Shown here piece after piece: positions 34,803-44,016 of a stretch of DNA of 64,000 bases. Source of the stretch: Bacillus gaemokensis (lineage in GTDB: Bacteria; Bacillota; Bacilli; Bacillales; Bacillaceae_G); the NCBI RefSeq assembly GCF_001590835.1, contig NZ_LTAQ01000001.1:607989-671988 (forward strand). The letters run 5' to 3'. Position numbers and translations under genes: made by a program. Each line of letters starts with the position of its first letter. Position 1 is the first letter of the stretch. Under the pieces are notes generated by a model. It saw nothing but the letters and a program-made list of their open reading frames with translations, did not search any database and was not told the DNA's origin.

Positions 34803-35936
34803 TTATGCTAACGCTTGTGCTAAATCTTCAATTAAATCTTGGCCATCTTCAATGCCGACAGAAATACGAATTAATGTATCTGTAATTCCTAATTCTTTAC
34901 GACGATCTGCTGGAATAGATGCGTGTGTCATTTGAGCAGGAATAGAAACTAGGCTTTCTACTGCTCCTAAACTTTCAGCAAGTGTAAAGTACTGCACTTT
35001 CTCAAGTACTTTATTTAACGTTTCTTCACTATCTACATCAAATGAGATAATTGCACCGTATCCGTTTGCTTGTTCTTTTGCTAATTCATGATTGGAATGC
35101 GACTCAAGACCTGGGTAATATACTTTGTTTACTTTTGGATGATTGTTCAAGAACTCCGCAATTGCACGTGCATTTGTTTCATGCTCTTCCATACGAATCC
35201 CTAATGTTTTTAAACCGCGAAGTAATAAAAAGCTGTCTTGTGGTCCAAGAATACCACCTGTTGAGTTTTGAACAAAATGAAGATCTTCTGCTAATTGTGG
35301 GCTATTTACAACAACTAATCCAGCGACAACATCACTATGTCCACCTAAATATTTCGTTGCACTATGAAGGACAATATCTGCACCTAAAGAAATTGGAGAC
35401 TGCCAGTACGGTGTCATAAATGTGTTATCAATAATTGTTAGTAAACCTTTTTCTTTTGCAAGTGTAGAAATTTGCTTAATATCTGTAATTTTTAATAGTG
35501 GGTTTGTTGGTGTTTCTACATAAATCGCTTTCGTGTTAGGACGAATTGCCTCTGCTACTTCGTCTAAGTTTGTTGTATCAATAAATGTATGCTCAATCCC
35601 AAAGCGGTTCAATACTTTTGTAATGACGCGATACGTTCCGCCATAAACATCATCTGTTAAAATGACATGATCCCCTTTTGAGAATAACATAATCGTTGCT
35701 GTAATAGCAGCCATCCCTGAACCAAAAGCAAATCCTGCATGACCGTTTTCTAGCACTGCAATCATTTCTTCTAATGCAGAACGCGTTGGATTTCCTGTAC
35801 GTGAATATTCATATCCTTGATGTTTACCAACCGCCTCTTGTTTATACGTACTTGTTTGATAAATCGGTACGTTTACAGATCCAGTTAAAGGTTCTCCTAT
35901 GCGAATACCATGAATTAACTTTGTTTTTGCTCTCAT
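34803..35936 (-). CDS. mccB: cystathionine gamma-lyase / homocysteine gamma-lyase MccB
   Basis: 377-residue PLP enzyme of the Cys/Met metabolism family. PLP lysine is Lys195 in HSATKYLGGH; SRTGNPTR (45-52) and ETPTNP near 141 are family signatures. It splits cystathionine to cysteine in the reverse transsulfuration route. Its start follows the mccA stop by 3 bases. In B. subtilis the operon is repressed by CymR when cysteine is plentiful, and cymR is encoded at 58.8 kb here. Confidence 0.95.
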   Translation of the reverse strand: MRAKTKLIHGIRIGEPLTGSVNVPIYQTSTYKQEAVGKHQGYEYSRTGNPTRSALEEMIAVLENGHAGFAFGSGMAAITATIMLFSKGDHVILTDDVYGGTYRVITKVLNRFGIEHTFIDTTNLDEVAEAIRPNTKAIYVETPTNPLLKITDIKQISTLAKEKGLLTIIDNTFMTPYWQSPISLGADIVLHSATKYLGGHSDVVAGLVVVNSPQLAEDLHFVQNSTGGILGPQDSFLLLRGLKTLGIRMEEHETNARAIAEFLNNHPKVNKVYYPGLESHSNHELAKEQANGYGAIISFDVDSEETLNKVLEKVQYFTLAESLGAVESLVSIPAQMTHASIPADRRKELGITDTLIRISVGIEDGQDLIEDLAQALA

Positions 35937-35939
35937 TTT

Positions 35940-36863
35940 TTATTCCCATCCTTTGTATATATCTTTACTTAAGTAACGCTCACTACTATCTGGAAAAATC
36001 GTTACAATATTTGTACCTGGTTTTGCTTTTTCAGCCTCTAATAAGCTTGCGTGAAATGCCGCTCCTGAAGAACTCCCAACAAGAAGGCCTTCTTTCTGCG
36101 CTAACTCTTTCACGCGTCTGAATGCATGTTGGTCCGAAATTGTATAAATTCCATCGAAATAAGATGTTTTTAAAAATGGCGGAATAAATTCAAGACCGAT
36201 TCCTTCTGTTTCATGTGAACCAGCTTCACCACCATTTAAAATAGATCCTTCCGGTTCTACAATTACTGTCTTAATTTTACTGTTCTGTTCTTTTAAATAT
36301 GATGCAGTTCCCATAAAGGTTCCCCCAGTACCTGCACCTGCCACAAATATATCAATCTCTCCTTGTAATGCATCCCATAACTCAGGGCCTAGTGTTTTAA
36401 AATAGGCACGGGGATTTGCATCATTTGCAAATTGGCTTGGAGAGTATGAATTTGGAATTTCTCTTTCTAATTCTTTTGCCTTTGCAATTGCACCAGTCAT
36501 GCCTTTTTCAGTAGGGGTATGCACAACGGTTGCACCAAGTGCTTTCATTAACTCTTGCTTTTCAATACTGAATTTTTCCGGGACACAAACGATCACATGT
36601 AAATCATGCTCGAGTGCCGCAAGTGCCAGTCCAATACCAGTATTCCCTGCTGTCGGTTCAATAATTGTTCCCCCTGGCGTTACAAGCCCTTTTTCCAGTG
36701 CATCTTCAATTAGTTCTCTTCCTAAGCGATCCTTCACGCTTCCACCTGGATTATAAAATTCAAGCTTCGCAAATAAACGAACACCCTCTGGAAGTGAAAA
36801 ACGAGTAATTTCTACAACTGGTGTATGGCCAATTAATTCATGAACTCCACGATATACTTTCAT
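35940..36863 (-). CDS. mccA: cystathionine beta-synthase MccA (O-acetylserine-dependent)
   Basis: 307-residue PLP enzyme joining homocysteine and O-acetylserine to cystathionine. PLP lysine is Lys44 in NPGGSVKDRLG, the phosphate loop is near TAGNTGIGLA (79-88), and GTGGTF binds the cofactor phosphate. The ATG at 36863 follows AAGGAGGAG; an upstream in-frame ATG at 36887 lies before the ribosome site. It pairs with mccB for reverse transsulfuration. Confidence 0.95.
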   Translation of the reverse strand: MKVYRGVHELIGHTPVVEITRFSLPEGVRLFAKLEFYNPGGSVKDRLGRELIEDALEKGLVTPGGTIIEPTAGNTGIGLALAALEHDLHVIVCVPEKFSIEKQELMKALGATVVHTPTEKGMTGAIAKAKELEREIPNSYSPSQFANDANPRAYFKTLGPELWDALQGEIDIFVAGAGTGGTFMGTASYLKEQNSKIKTVIVEPEGSILNGGEAGSHETEGIGLEFIPPFLKTSYFDGIYTISDQHAFRRVKELAQKEGLLVGSSSGAAFHASLLEAEKAKPGTNIVTIFPDSSERYLSKDIYKGWE

Positions 36864-36892
36864 CGTGTTCTCCTCCTTGTTTGCCAATAAAG

Positions 36893-36943
36893 AAAAGGCA
36901 ACTGTATGTATTTTCTTTATATGAGACAGTTGCCTTTTTGTTA
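36893..36943 (-). terminator. internal terminator between mtnN and mccA
   Basis: Perfect 13-bp stem AAAAGGCAACTGT (36893-36905)/ACAGTTGCCTTTT (36926-36938) with a 20-base loop and a T-rich tail on the minus strand. It lies inside the operon just upstream of mccA, so it may reduce mccAB expression relative to yrrT-mtnN. Confidence 0.7.
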
Positions 36944-36945
36944 CA

Positions 36946-37641
36946 TTACTTTAACTCTTCTAATACTTTCACAATGAAGTTTGTAGAATGAAGAGCTGCT
37001 TGATCTAAAAATTGATCGAAAGAAACATCAGATTCTTTACCAGCAATATCAGAAAGTGCACGAATAATCACAAATGGTACTTTATATTGATGACATACTT
37101 GTGCAACCGCTGCCGCTTCCATTTCTACTGCATAAAGGTTTTCAAATTTATCGCGGATTGCTGCAACACGATTCGGATCACTCATAAATGAATCACCTGT
37201 TGCAATCATTCCTTTAACAACTTGAATCTTTTCTTCAGCCTTCATACATTTCTCCGCTAATGTAACTAACTCCTCATCAGCTTTAAATCCTGGTGGCATA
37301 CCTGGCACTTGACCATACTCATAATCAAATGCAGTTACATCCACATCATGATGACGAACTTCTGTTGAAATGACAACATCACCAACGTTTAATGATTGAT
37401 GGAACCCACCAGCTGAGCCAGTATTAATTACTTTTTCAGGTTGATATCTCTCTAATAAAATTGTCGTTGACATAGCTGCGTTCACTTTACCAATACCTGA
37501 CTTTAACAAGATTACTTCATGTCCTGCTAATGTCCCTTTCGTAAACTCACAACCTGCAACGGTTTCTGTTTCTGCTTGTTCTAATTTGTCACGCAAAATA
37601 CGTACTTCTTCTTCCATTGCTCCAATTACAGCAATTCTCAA
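36946..37641 (-). CDS. mtnN: 5'-methylthioadenosine/S-adenosylhomocysteine nucleosidase
   Basis: 231 residues. Removes adenine from SAH and MTA, feeding homocysteine recycling. The catalytic acid Glu12 lies in GAMEEEV, the purine/ribose motif is [11 protein letters not shown] (about 172-182) and the catalytic Asp is in IRALSDIAG near 197. It is second in the yrrT-mtnN-mccA-mccB operon; its product goes through the LuxS-type step to homocysteine, the substrate of MccA. Confidence 0.96.
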   Translation of the reverse strand: MRIAVIGAMEEEVRILRDKLEQAETETVAGCEFTKGTLAGHEVILLKSGIGKVNAAMSTTILLERYQPEKVINTGSAGGFHQSLNVGDVVISTEVRHHDVDVTAFDYEYGQVPGMPPGFKADEELVTLAEKCMKAEEKIQVVKGMIATGDSFMSDPNRVAAIRDKFENLYAVEMEAAAVAQVCHQYKVPFVIIRALSDIAGKESDVSFDQFLDQAALHSTNFIVKVLEELK

Positions 37642-37655
37642 TCTAATCCCTCTTT

Positions 37656-38294
37656 CTATTGCTTAGTTGCCTCCATTACCCACACGAAATGATTTCTTCT
37701 CGTAAATGTTACATGGAAGCCATTGTTTTCAAAAATAGATTGCATGATCGGAATACGTGTATAGTATTCCGTTTGCAAATCATCTGCTAACTGATGAAAA
37801 CCTCTCTGCTTTGCAACTTCGACAGTTTTATCATATGCTTCTTGATCTGCAAATATCGTATCAGCAAACACTATTTTACCACCTTTGTTTAGCAATTGAC
37901 TATACTTCGCAATTGCTACATCTTTTTCTTCATCTGTTAGATGATGAAACGCATAGGTGCTCACAATTGTATCAATAGCATTTGGGACATCAAAAGAAAG
38001 AAAATCTCCCTCTGTAATTGAAAATTCTTTCGGCAATTTTTCTTTTGCGATAGCACGCATTTCACGTGACGGCTCTATGCCGTAAACAGTGCGACCAGCA
38101 AGTAATAATTGATTTGTTAAATTGCCAGTGCCAACACCAAACTCTAATACATTTCCAAATGATTTGTTTACTACATCCTCTAAAATGTCCTCATAATGGG
38201 CGAAAACTTCTTTATATTGTATATCTTCGCCTTGTACGAATGAATCATACGTATGAGCCCATTCATCAAATAAACCGTTAAATTCTGTACCCAT
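37656..38294 (-). CDS. yrrT: YrrT SAM-dependent methyltransferase
   Basis: 212-residue class I methyltransferase. SAM motif I is [16 protein letters not shown] near 52 and the acidic loop is [21 protein letters not shown] is motif IV-like. The substrate is unknown. It heads the methionine-to-cysteine operon and is kept with mtnN throughout Bacillus, so its SAH product probably enters this route. A sigma-A-type promoter lies just upstream. Confidence 0.9.
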   Translation of the reverse strand: MGTEFNGLFDEWAHTYDSFVQGEDIQYKEVFAHYEDILEDVVNKSFGNVLEFGVGTGNLTNQLLLAGRTVYGIEPSREMRAIAKEKLPKEFSITEGDFLSFDVPNAIDTIVSTYAFHHLTDEEKDVAIAKYSQLLNKGGKIVFADTIFADQEAYDKTVEVAKQRGFHQLADDLQTEYYTRIPIMQSIFENNGFHVTFTRRNHFVWVMEATKQ

Positions 38295-38329
38295 ATAAAA
38301 TTCCCCTTTTTCTTATCGGTTTTATCAGT

Positions 38330-38358
38330 ATGATATGCCCTAATGGGGGAAATGTCAA
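38330..38358 (-). promoter_or_regulatory. promoter of the yrrT-mtnN-mccAB operon
   Basis: On the minus strand TTGACA (38358-38353) and TATCAT (38335-38330) are 17 bases apart, about 35 bases before yrrT. CymR control is known for the B. subtilis operon; no operator is asserted here. Confidence 0.7.
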
Positions 38359-38430
38359 TTGAAATGTACATGGTATTTCCTTCTTTTCTTTGTTACACTT
38401 AACTTGATTATGTAGAGAGGAGCGGTCTTT

Positions 38431-38646
38431 ATGTCATTTACCTTTGAAATGCTAGAAGATAAAGTGGAATTTTTTGAGGCTGCAAACTTAGTTTCTTTAG
38501 AAAAGAAAATTAACGAGCAAATTGACAATAACAAAGCACTTATGCTAGAAGTTCATCACATTTCTCACCAAATGGTTATGGATCCCGAAAGCAAAAGACC
38601 TTATTATAGTGCCGTTGTTCATTTTAAATTAAAAAAATTACGCTAA
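38431..38646 (+). CDS. yrzA: YrzA-like protein (DUF2536)
   Basis: 71-residue soluble protein MSFTFEMLEDKVEFFEAANL... ending YYSAVVHFKLKKLR, matching the DUF2536/YrzA family by its DKVEFFEA start and YSAVVHFK end. It sits between yrrS and yrrT as in B. subtilis. The function is unknown. It is transcribed convergently with yrrS, sharing a terminator. Confidence 0.8.
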   Translation: MSFTFEMLEDKVEFFEAANLVSLEKKINEQIDNNKALMLEVHHISHQMVMDPESKRPYYSAVVHFKLKKLR

Positions 38647-38690
38647 CTAAAAAAGAGAGAGGTTCTTAAGAACCTCTCTCTTTTTTAGTT
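38645..38690. terminator. bidirectional terminator between yrzA and yrrS
   Basis: Perfect 46-base palindrome, core GAGAGAGGTTCTT/AAGAACCTCTCTC with A and T tracts on both sides. It spans the yrrS stop. Confidence 0.9.
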
Positions 38691-39326
38691 TAGAGTTTGA
38701 ACAAGTGTTGGCTTCCAACCCTCATTGTCTACCCAATCAATATTTACATAATATCTTTTACCGCTTTGTTTATCTTGGACATTACCATACGCTTTTTGTT
38801 GACCGTTATTTCCAATGCGGTGAATGGTTAATTGTTCCACTGGAACTTCAATTGCAGAGGAAATGGCTTGCTTCATTTCATTCCAATCTGCTGATCCTTG
38901 TTTAAATGTCATTGCTGGTGTTGCACCTTGTTCTGTACCAATCGGCTTCCAAGAAGGTTTTGTGTAAGCTTCTTTAGCTTGTGGCTGTGTTTTTTCAGCT
39001 GGAACCTTTTCATTAGCTTTCGCTTCTTCCTCAGCTTTTTGTTTCTCTTCTTCAGCCTGTTTCTTCTCTTCTTCCTCTTTCTTCTTCTGCTCTTCTACTT
39101 TCGCTTGTTCTTCTTTATCTTTCTTTTTCTCAGCTTTACTATCTTTCTTCGTTTCCTGAGATACTTTCTTTTCTTTAGGAGACGCTTGTTCTGTTGTATC
39201 AGAAGTAAAGAATACTTGGTACGCTACAACAAGTACCGCTAACAATACGATAGCAATTGCAATATTTAAAACACCGTTTTGACGACGTTTTTGTTGTTTC
39301 TTTTGGAATCTAGATCCTCCTGCCAT
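38685..39326 (-). CDS. yrrS: YrrS-like membrane-anchored protein (DUF1510)
   Basis: 213 residues. A short basic start (GGSRFQKKQQKRRQNG) precedes one membrane helix (20-41) and a long Lys/Glu-rich, probably coiled-coil linker (50-115). The C-terminal DUF1510 domain (from about 120: PSWKPIGTEQGATPAMTFKQ) ends ...YYVNIDWVDNEGWKPTLVQTLN. It lies next to pbpI as in B. subtilis, where the pair is cotranscribed; a role in spore or cell-wall synthesis is inferred. Confidence 0.88.
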   Translation of the reverse strand: MAGGSRFQKKQQKRRQNGVLNIAIAIVLLAVLVVAYQVFFTSDTTEQASPKEKKVSQETKKDSKAEKKKDKEEQAKVEEQKKKEEEEKKQAEEEKQKAEEEAKANEKVPAEKTQPQAKEAYTKPSWKPIGTEQGATPAMTFKQGSADWNEMKQAISSAIEVPVEQLTIHRIGNNGQQKAYGNVQDKQSGKRYYVNIDWVDNEGWKPTLVQTLN

Positions 39327-39442
39327 TCTTCAAACCTCCATGCAGTTTTTCCTACTTGCTATTGTAACATTAAATCTAAAAAGGTTGAACAATTACAATG
39401 ATATTTTAACGAAATGACAATATTTAATAACCAATTGCAAGA

Positions 39443-41194
39443 TTACTTCCTGCTTTCCCACCCTGCAATGTCTTCTACCAATTCTTTAAAAATTGGTGTT
39501 ACTTTATTTTGATTACTATTTGTTTCTATATCAACTACAACTAAAGCATATCTTGGTTGTTCATAGGGAAAATAGCCGGCGAACCAACGATTTACCTTCT
39601 CTCCTTTTCCAGTTTGTGCTGTCCCTGATTTTCCAGCAATAGATAATGGCAATGATCGAAAAGCAGCGCCCGTTCCTTTCTCCATCGTTACAACATTTCT
39701 TAATAATTCCTGTACCTTCTTCACCGTTCCATAAGAAAGTTGTCTTCCTTCCAACTTATGCTCCTCAAATCGGAAGAATTCCGTTCCATTTCTATACCTT
39801 ACTTCATTCACAGCTTTTACTTCTCGCTTCTCTCCATTCCTAGCAATTGTAGCCATCATATTTGCTACAGCTAAAGGCGATACTTTTACATCCTTTTGCC
39901 CAATTGCTGTTTGTGCAACTGCCTTATGGCTACCTTTATTTTGTTCCCCGTTCCAAACTATTGCTTTCTTTTCTTCTGGTAACTGTTTAAATTCGGATGT
40001 ATGAAACACAGTGCCTTTCCAACCAACTGTTTCACTCGCTCCTAATGCCTCCAAATACGTTTCCATCACCTGTTTATCCTTTTGTATTAATTCGTTACCA
40101 AGGACCGCAAATGCCCGGTTACAGCTTCTTACAAAACTCTCTGTAAAATTTAATTTCCCCATCATAACTTGCGGCGTGTTCTCACCATATGGGTCGGTAT
40201 CACAATTAAATGTGCGACCAGATGTCAAATTGTTATCAATCGCTGCAGCTGCTACAACTGTTTTAAAGACAGACCCAGGAAAATGCGGTGTTAGCATTTG
40301 ATTCTCCATACTTTGCTTATATGCCATTTTATCATTCATCTGTAAGGACGGTTTACTCACCATTGCTACAATTTCATTCGTCTTCACATCAAGTAATACT
40401 AATCCGCCCTTTTTCAGTCCATGTTTTTGGACGAGTTCCTCTGCTTTTTGTTGCAACGATTTTTCTATCGTTGTTTGAATTGTCACAGGATAAAAAGGGT
40501 TTCCGGGAGAAGTGTATTTTGCACGCTTCCCAAAAATCGGTTCTCCCTGCCTATCTACTTGATACAGCACTTTTGTTTCTCCATCTGTCATTACAAACTC
40601 ATCAAATGATTGCTGTAAACCAGAAATACCGATGGGTGTTTGACTAGGCAATTTCTTTATTTTCTCATACCTCTTTTTAAATTCTTTCTCATTCTCTCCT
40701 ACTACGCCAATTAAATGTTCAGCTTCTGATAATTGCTTCATCCTCACCTCTGTTGCCACCATACCTAACATATCAGCACCGTTCACTCTCTCCATCTGCT
40801 CTTTTGTCAATTTAAATGGTCGATCACCTCTTTGAAATATAAATGGTTTACGTCTATCTTTCATTTGTCTACTCATGTCTTGCCCTGGCACACCAATGAT
40901 ATGCGCAATTTTCTCTAACATGTCATTTTTTATTTGTAAAAATGGAAAAATAATTAATACTGGATAGCTTTCTTCGCCGAGTTCTATTCCATTTCGATCA
41001 ACAAAATGGCCCCTACCATCATCCACTGTGATCGCTTGCGTCCGTTGGATAACACTTTTTTCAATTAAATTTATATGCTTATCCGTAAATGACTCCGTAG
41101 CTATAAGTTGTATTTGTATCAGTCTACCAAGTAGTACGAACATGATGCACATAAAACATAGTAAGGTGATCATAATTCTCCGCTTCATTTTCAT
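39443..41194 (-). CDS. pbpI: class B penicillin-binding protein (PbpI/YrrR)
   Basis: 583 residues from the ATG at 41194, 6 bases after GAGGTG (an earlier in-frame ATG at 41245 has no good ribosome site). An N-terminal membrane anchor (about 5-25) precedes a dimerisation domain. The transpeptidase domain has SVFK (Ser308, Lys311), SCN (357-359) and KSGT (522-525). It crosslinks peptidoglycan; in B. subtilis its homologue is sporulation-associated. It lies upstream of yrrS. Confidence 0.93.
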   Translation of the reverse strand: MKMKRRIMITLLCFMCIMFVLLGRLIQIQLIATESFTDKHINLIEKSVIQRTQAITVDDGRGHFVDRNGIELGEESYPVLIIFPFLQIKNDMLEKIAHIIGVPGQDMSRQMKDRRKPFIFQRGDRPFKLTKEQMERVNGADMLGMVATEVRMKQLSEAEHLIGVVGENEKEFKKRYEKIKKLPSQTPIGISGLQQSFDEFVMTDGETKVLYQVDRQGEPIFGKRAKYTSPGNPFYPVTIQTTIEKSLQQKAEELVQKHGLKKGGLVLLDVKTNEIVAMVSKPSLQMNDKMAYKQSMENQMLTPHFPGSVFKTVVAAAAIDNNLTSGRTFNCDTDPYGENTPQVMMGKLNFTESFVRSCNRAFAVLGNELIQKDKQVMETYLEALGASETVGWKGTVFHTSEFKQLPEEKKAIVWNGEQNKGSHKAVAQTAIGQKDVKVSPLAVANMMATIARNGEKREVKAVNEVRYRNGTEFFRFEEHKLEGRQLSYGTVKKVQELLRNVVTMEKGTGAAFRSLPLSIAGKSGTAQTGKGEKVNRWFAGYFPYEQPRYALVVVDIETNSNQNKVTPIFKELVEDIAGWESRK

Positions 41195-41265
41195 AAAAAA
41201 CACCTCGTCTTTCAGTTTAGACGAGGTTTCATTCCTTTTATACAAATCATACTTTCACTTTATAA

Positions 41266-41302
41266 AAAAAGGTCACTCATATCAATATGAGTGACCTTTT
41301 TC
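41266..41302 (-). terminator. greA terminator
   Basis: Stem AAAAAGGTCACTCATAT/ATATGAGTGACCTTTTT immediately downstream of greA. Confidence 0.85.
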
Positions 41303-41303
41303 A

Positions 41304-41780
41304 TTATTTTACAGAAACAATCTCAACTTGCATTTCTCCGCCTGGTGTTTGGATTGCTACTTTTTCACCAATTTGCTTACCAAGTAAGCTCTTTGCGATT
41401 GGAGAATCGTTAGAGATTCTTCCTTCAAACGGATCAGCTTCTGCACTACCAACGATTGTGTAAGCTTCTTCATCTCCATCTGGTAATTCTTTAAACGTTA
41501 CCGTTTTACCTAATGTTACAACTGTAGATTCTTCGCCATTATCTTCAATGATGACTGCGTTACGAATCATATTTTCTAATTGTGTAATACGTCCTTCTAC
41601 AAACGCTTGCTCATCTTTTGCTGCATCGTACTCAGAGTTCTCAGAAAGATCCCCGAAACTACGCGCGATTTTAATACGCTCTACAACTTCCTTACGTCGT
41701 ACTGTTTTTAATTGTTCAACTTCATTCTCTAACTTTTGTTTTCCCTCAAGTGTCATAGGGTATGTTTTTTCTGTTGCCAT
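41304..41780 (-). CDS. greA: transcription elongation factor GreA
   Basis: 158 residues from the ATG at 41780, behind AAGGAG. The N-terminal coiled coil (about 10-75, [20 protein letters not shown]) carries the acidic tip [15 protein letters not shown] that enters the RNA polymerase secondary channel. The C-terminal FKBP-like domain ends [21 protein letters not shown]. It restarts backtracked polymerase by stimulating transcript cleavage. Confidence 0.97.
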   Translation of the reverse strand: MATEKTYPMTLEGKQKLENEVEQLKTVRRKEVVERIKIARSFGDLSENSEYDAAKDEQAFVEGRITQLENMIRNAVIIEDNGEESTVVTLGKTVTFKELPDGDEEAYTIVGSAEADPFEGRISNDSPIAKSLLGKQIGEKVAIQTPGGEMQVEIVSVK

Positions 41781-41840
41781 GTTTTCCACTCCTTTTATAT
41801 ACCAATCCCCCGAAAAAAAGAGGAGTTCAATATGAAAACT

Positions 41841-41865
41841 CCTCCGCCTTATTATATAGCGGAGG
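41841..41865 (-). terminator. hairpin downstream of the small frameshifted gene
   Basis: Stem CCTCCGC (41841-41847)/GCGGAGG (41859-41865) followed on the minus strand by GTTTTC. The stop codon of the frameshifted small gene lies in its loop. Confidence 0.5.
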
Positions 41866-41960
41866 TTTCTAGCGCAATAACACCAGTGGAGTTGTCACAT
41901 ACAACCCCGTATTTTTCCAATTCTTCCTTAATATAAAGAAGATATGTATGGAAATCTCAT
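41852..41960 (-). pseudogene. small gene with start and body out of frame
   Basis: On the minus strand a good ribosome site AGGTGGGGG is followed 9 bases later by ATG (41960), whose frame stops after 11 codons. Another frame reads [20 protein letters not shown] then [10 protein letters not shown] and stops at 41852, with amino acid composition typical of real protein. A one- or two-base indel near 41950 would join start and body into a 35-36 residue protein. No family is recognised. Confidence 0.4.
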
Positions 41961-42010
41961 ATAAATATGCCCCCACCTAGCATTAGGTGAGGTTGCATGA
42001 TTCATTGTAT

Positions 42011-42042
42011 TCGATAAGAAGGAAAAAAATCCCTTCCTATCG
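42011..42042 (-). terminator. udk terminator
   Basis: Stem CGATAAGAAGG/CCTTCCTATCG (one bulge) with an A7/T7 loop, just downstream of udk. Confidence 0.65.
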
Positions 42043-42061
42043 TATATCTTTTACTATGCTA

Positions 42062-42700
42062 TTACAAATTTACTTTTTGTTCAAGAATTGTTGCTATTTT
42101 TGTAACCATAATATCAATTGCAACATGATTTTGTCCACCTTCTGGGATAATAATATCCGCAAATTTCTTAGAAGGCTCGATAAATTGATTATGCATTGGA
42201 CGCACAACATTTACATATTGTTCGATAACAGAGTCCATTGTACGACCACGTTCTTTAATATCGCGTTGCATGCGACGTAAAATACGCAAGTCTGCATCTG
42301 TATCAACAAACAGCTTAATGTCCATTAATTCGCAAAGACGTGGGTCTTCTAAAATTAGAATTCCTTCTAGAATAATTACATCTTTCGGTTCAACGGGAAT
42401 GATTTCTTCTGACCGAGTATGCAATGTATAGTCATACACAGGCTTCTCAATCGGTGCATAATCAAGCAACTGATGCAAGTGCTCAATTAACAAATCATTA
42501 TCAAATGCTAATGGATGATCATAATTTGTTTTTAAACGCTCTTCCATCGGTAAATGGCTTTGATTTTTATAATAATAATCTTGTTCCAAAATTAAAATCG
42601 AATGACCTTGAAAATGATCAAAGATTGCTTTTGTTACACTTGTCTTACCAGATCCTGAACCACCAGCAATTCCAATTACAACAGGCTTGTTCGTCCCCAT
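42062..42700 (-). CDS. udk: uridine kinase
   Basis: 212 residues. Phosphorylates uridine and cytidine (pyrimidine salvage). P-loop [16 protein letters not shown] (11-26), substrate segment [12 protein letters not shown], and the lid region [21 protein letters not shown] with catalytic arginines. It lies 17 bases after trhP2 and has the order of the B. subtilis locus. Confidence 0.96.
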   Translation of the reverse strand: MGTNKPVVIGIAGGSGSGKTSVTKAIFDHFQGHSILILEQDYYYKNQSHLPMEERLKTNYDHPLAFDNDLLIEHLHQLLDYAPIEKPVYDYTLHTRSEEIIPVEPKDVIILEGILILEDPRLCELMDIKLFVDTDADLRILRRMQRDIKERGRTMDSVIEQYVNVVRPMHNQFIEPSKKFADIIIPEGGQNHVAIDIMVTKIATILEQKVNL

Positions 42701-42717
42701 TCAACTACCACTCTTTC

Positions 42718-43998
42718 TTATTGAAGTATGCTTTTTCGCATCATGTTGTTCACATACACTGGTTGATCCACTTTGAATTTCACGATTTGCAACGGATGTC
42801 TCGCTGCATCTAATTCGTTTCCATCCTCATCCCAAATTTTCTCCACCGTTTGTGTAAAGTTTTCTATTTCTGGTCCAAAGAACTCAACTTCATGACCTGG
42901 TTTGAAGTAATTGCGCTGCTGAATCGTCACAATACCTGTTTCTTCGTTATAATCTAACACTAAACCAGCAAAATCATACGTTGTTTTCTTACTATGATTT
43001 CCATACATTTGTTCTTGATGCCCAGGAACTCCTTCAAAGAATGCTGGAGCTGTATCACGATTTGCACATTTATCAAGCTCATCTAACCATTCTTGTTTAA
43101 ACTCAAAGTTATCAGGATCCGCACAATACGTATCAATTACTTTGCGATATACAGTTGCTACCGTCGCTACATAATGAATAGATTTCATACGACCTTCTAC
43201 TTTTAAGCTGTCAATTCCAATTTCAATCATTTTTGGAATTGACAGAATCAGATTTAAGTCTTTTGGACTCATCGCAAAATGTTCATCGCCTTCTTGGAAT
43301 AAAGGAAGTTCTTCTGCTTCTTTATGTTGTGATACTGTTTGTACTAGATCATAATCCCAGCGACAAGATTGACAACAACCACCGCGGTTTGAGTCACGTG
43401 CTGTCATATGGTTACTTAATGTACATCTTCCGGAATATGCAATGCACATTGCACCATGGACGAAGGCTTCAATTTCAACATCAACATTTTCTTTAATTTC
43501 CTTCATTTCTTCATAGCCGACTTCACGCGCTAATACAAGACGATGTAAGCCTTCTTCTTTCCAATACTGTGCTGCTTTCCAGTTGGATAGTGATTGCTGT
43601 GTACTTAAATGTACTTCAACAGAAGGTGCTACACGTTTACACGTCTCAATAATAAGCGGATCTGCAACGATAATACCTGTTACACCAGCTTTTTCAATCC
43701 CTCGTAAATATTCTTCAAGTCCATCCATATTTTCATTATGCGCAAAGATATTTGTTGTTACATATATTTTCGCACCATATTTCTTTGCAAATTCAACGCC
43801 TTCTGCCATTTCTTCCAGCGTAAAGTTACCTGCATTTGAACGAAGGCCAAATTCTTGTCCACCTAAATATACAGCATCTGCACCATAATGGATAGCTACT
43901 TTTAATTTTTCTAAATTACCTGCAGGGATTAACAGTTCAGGTTTTTTCACAATAACGCGTTTTCCATCGACTACTCGTGAAATTTCTTGTACAGTCAT
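42718..43998 (-). CDS. trhP2: U32-family tRNA hydroxylation protein TrhP2 (YrrO)
   Basis: 426-residue peptidase-U32-family protein; members are not proteases but act in prephenate-dependent hydroxylation of wobble uridine 34 (ho5U) in tRNA. Conserved segments are DAVYLGGQEFGLRSNAGNF near 40, the Cys-rich MCIAYSGRCTLSNHMTARDS, GGCCQSCRW (Fe-S-type cysteines) and SLKVEGRMKS. It lies 18 bases after trhP1 and in an operon with it and trmR. Older annotations call it a protease. Confidence 0.9.
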   Translation of the reverse strand: MTVQEISRVVDGKRVIVKKPELLIPAGNLEKLKVAIHYGADAVYLGGQEFGLRSNAGNFTLEEMAEGVEFAKKYGAKIYVTTNIFAHNENMDGLEEYLRGIEKAGVTGIIVADPLIIETCKRVAPSVEVHLSTQQSLSNWKAAQYWKEEGLHRLVLAREVGYEEMKEIKENVDVEIEAFVHGAMCIAYSGRCTLSNHMTARDSNRGGCCQSCRWDYDLVQTVSQHKEAEELPLFQEGDEHFAMSPKDLNLILSIPKMIEIGIDSLKVEGRMKSIHYVATVATVYRKVIDTYCADPDNFEFKQEWLDELDKCANRDTAPAFFEGVPGHQEQMYGNHSKKTTYDFAGLVLDYNEETGIVTIQQRNYFKPGHEVEFFGPEIENFTQTVEKIWDEDGNELDAARHPLQIVKFKVDQPVYVNNMMRKSILQ

Positions 43999-44016
43999 TT
44001 CCTACACCCTCCTCGT

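Noticed and set aside
38898-39242. Phe/Leu-rich plus-strand frame
   Set aside because: Mirror of the Lys/Glu-rich linker of yrrS on the other strand; the composition is an artefact.
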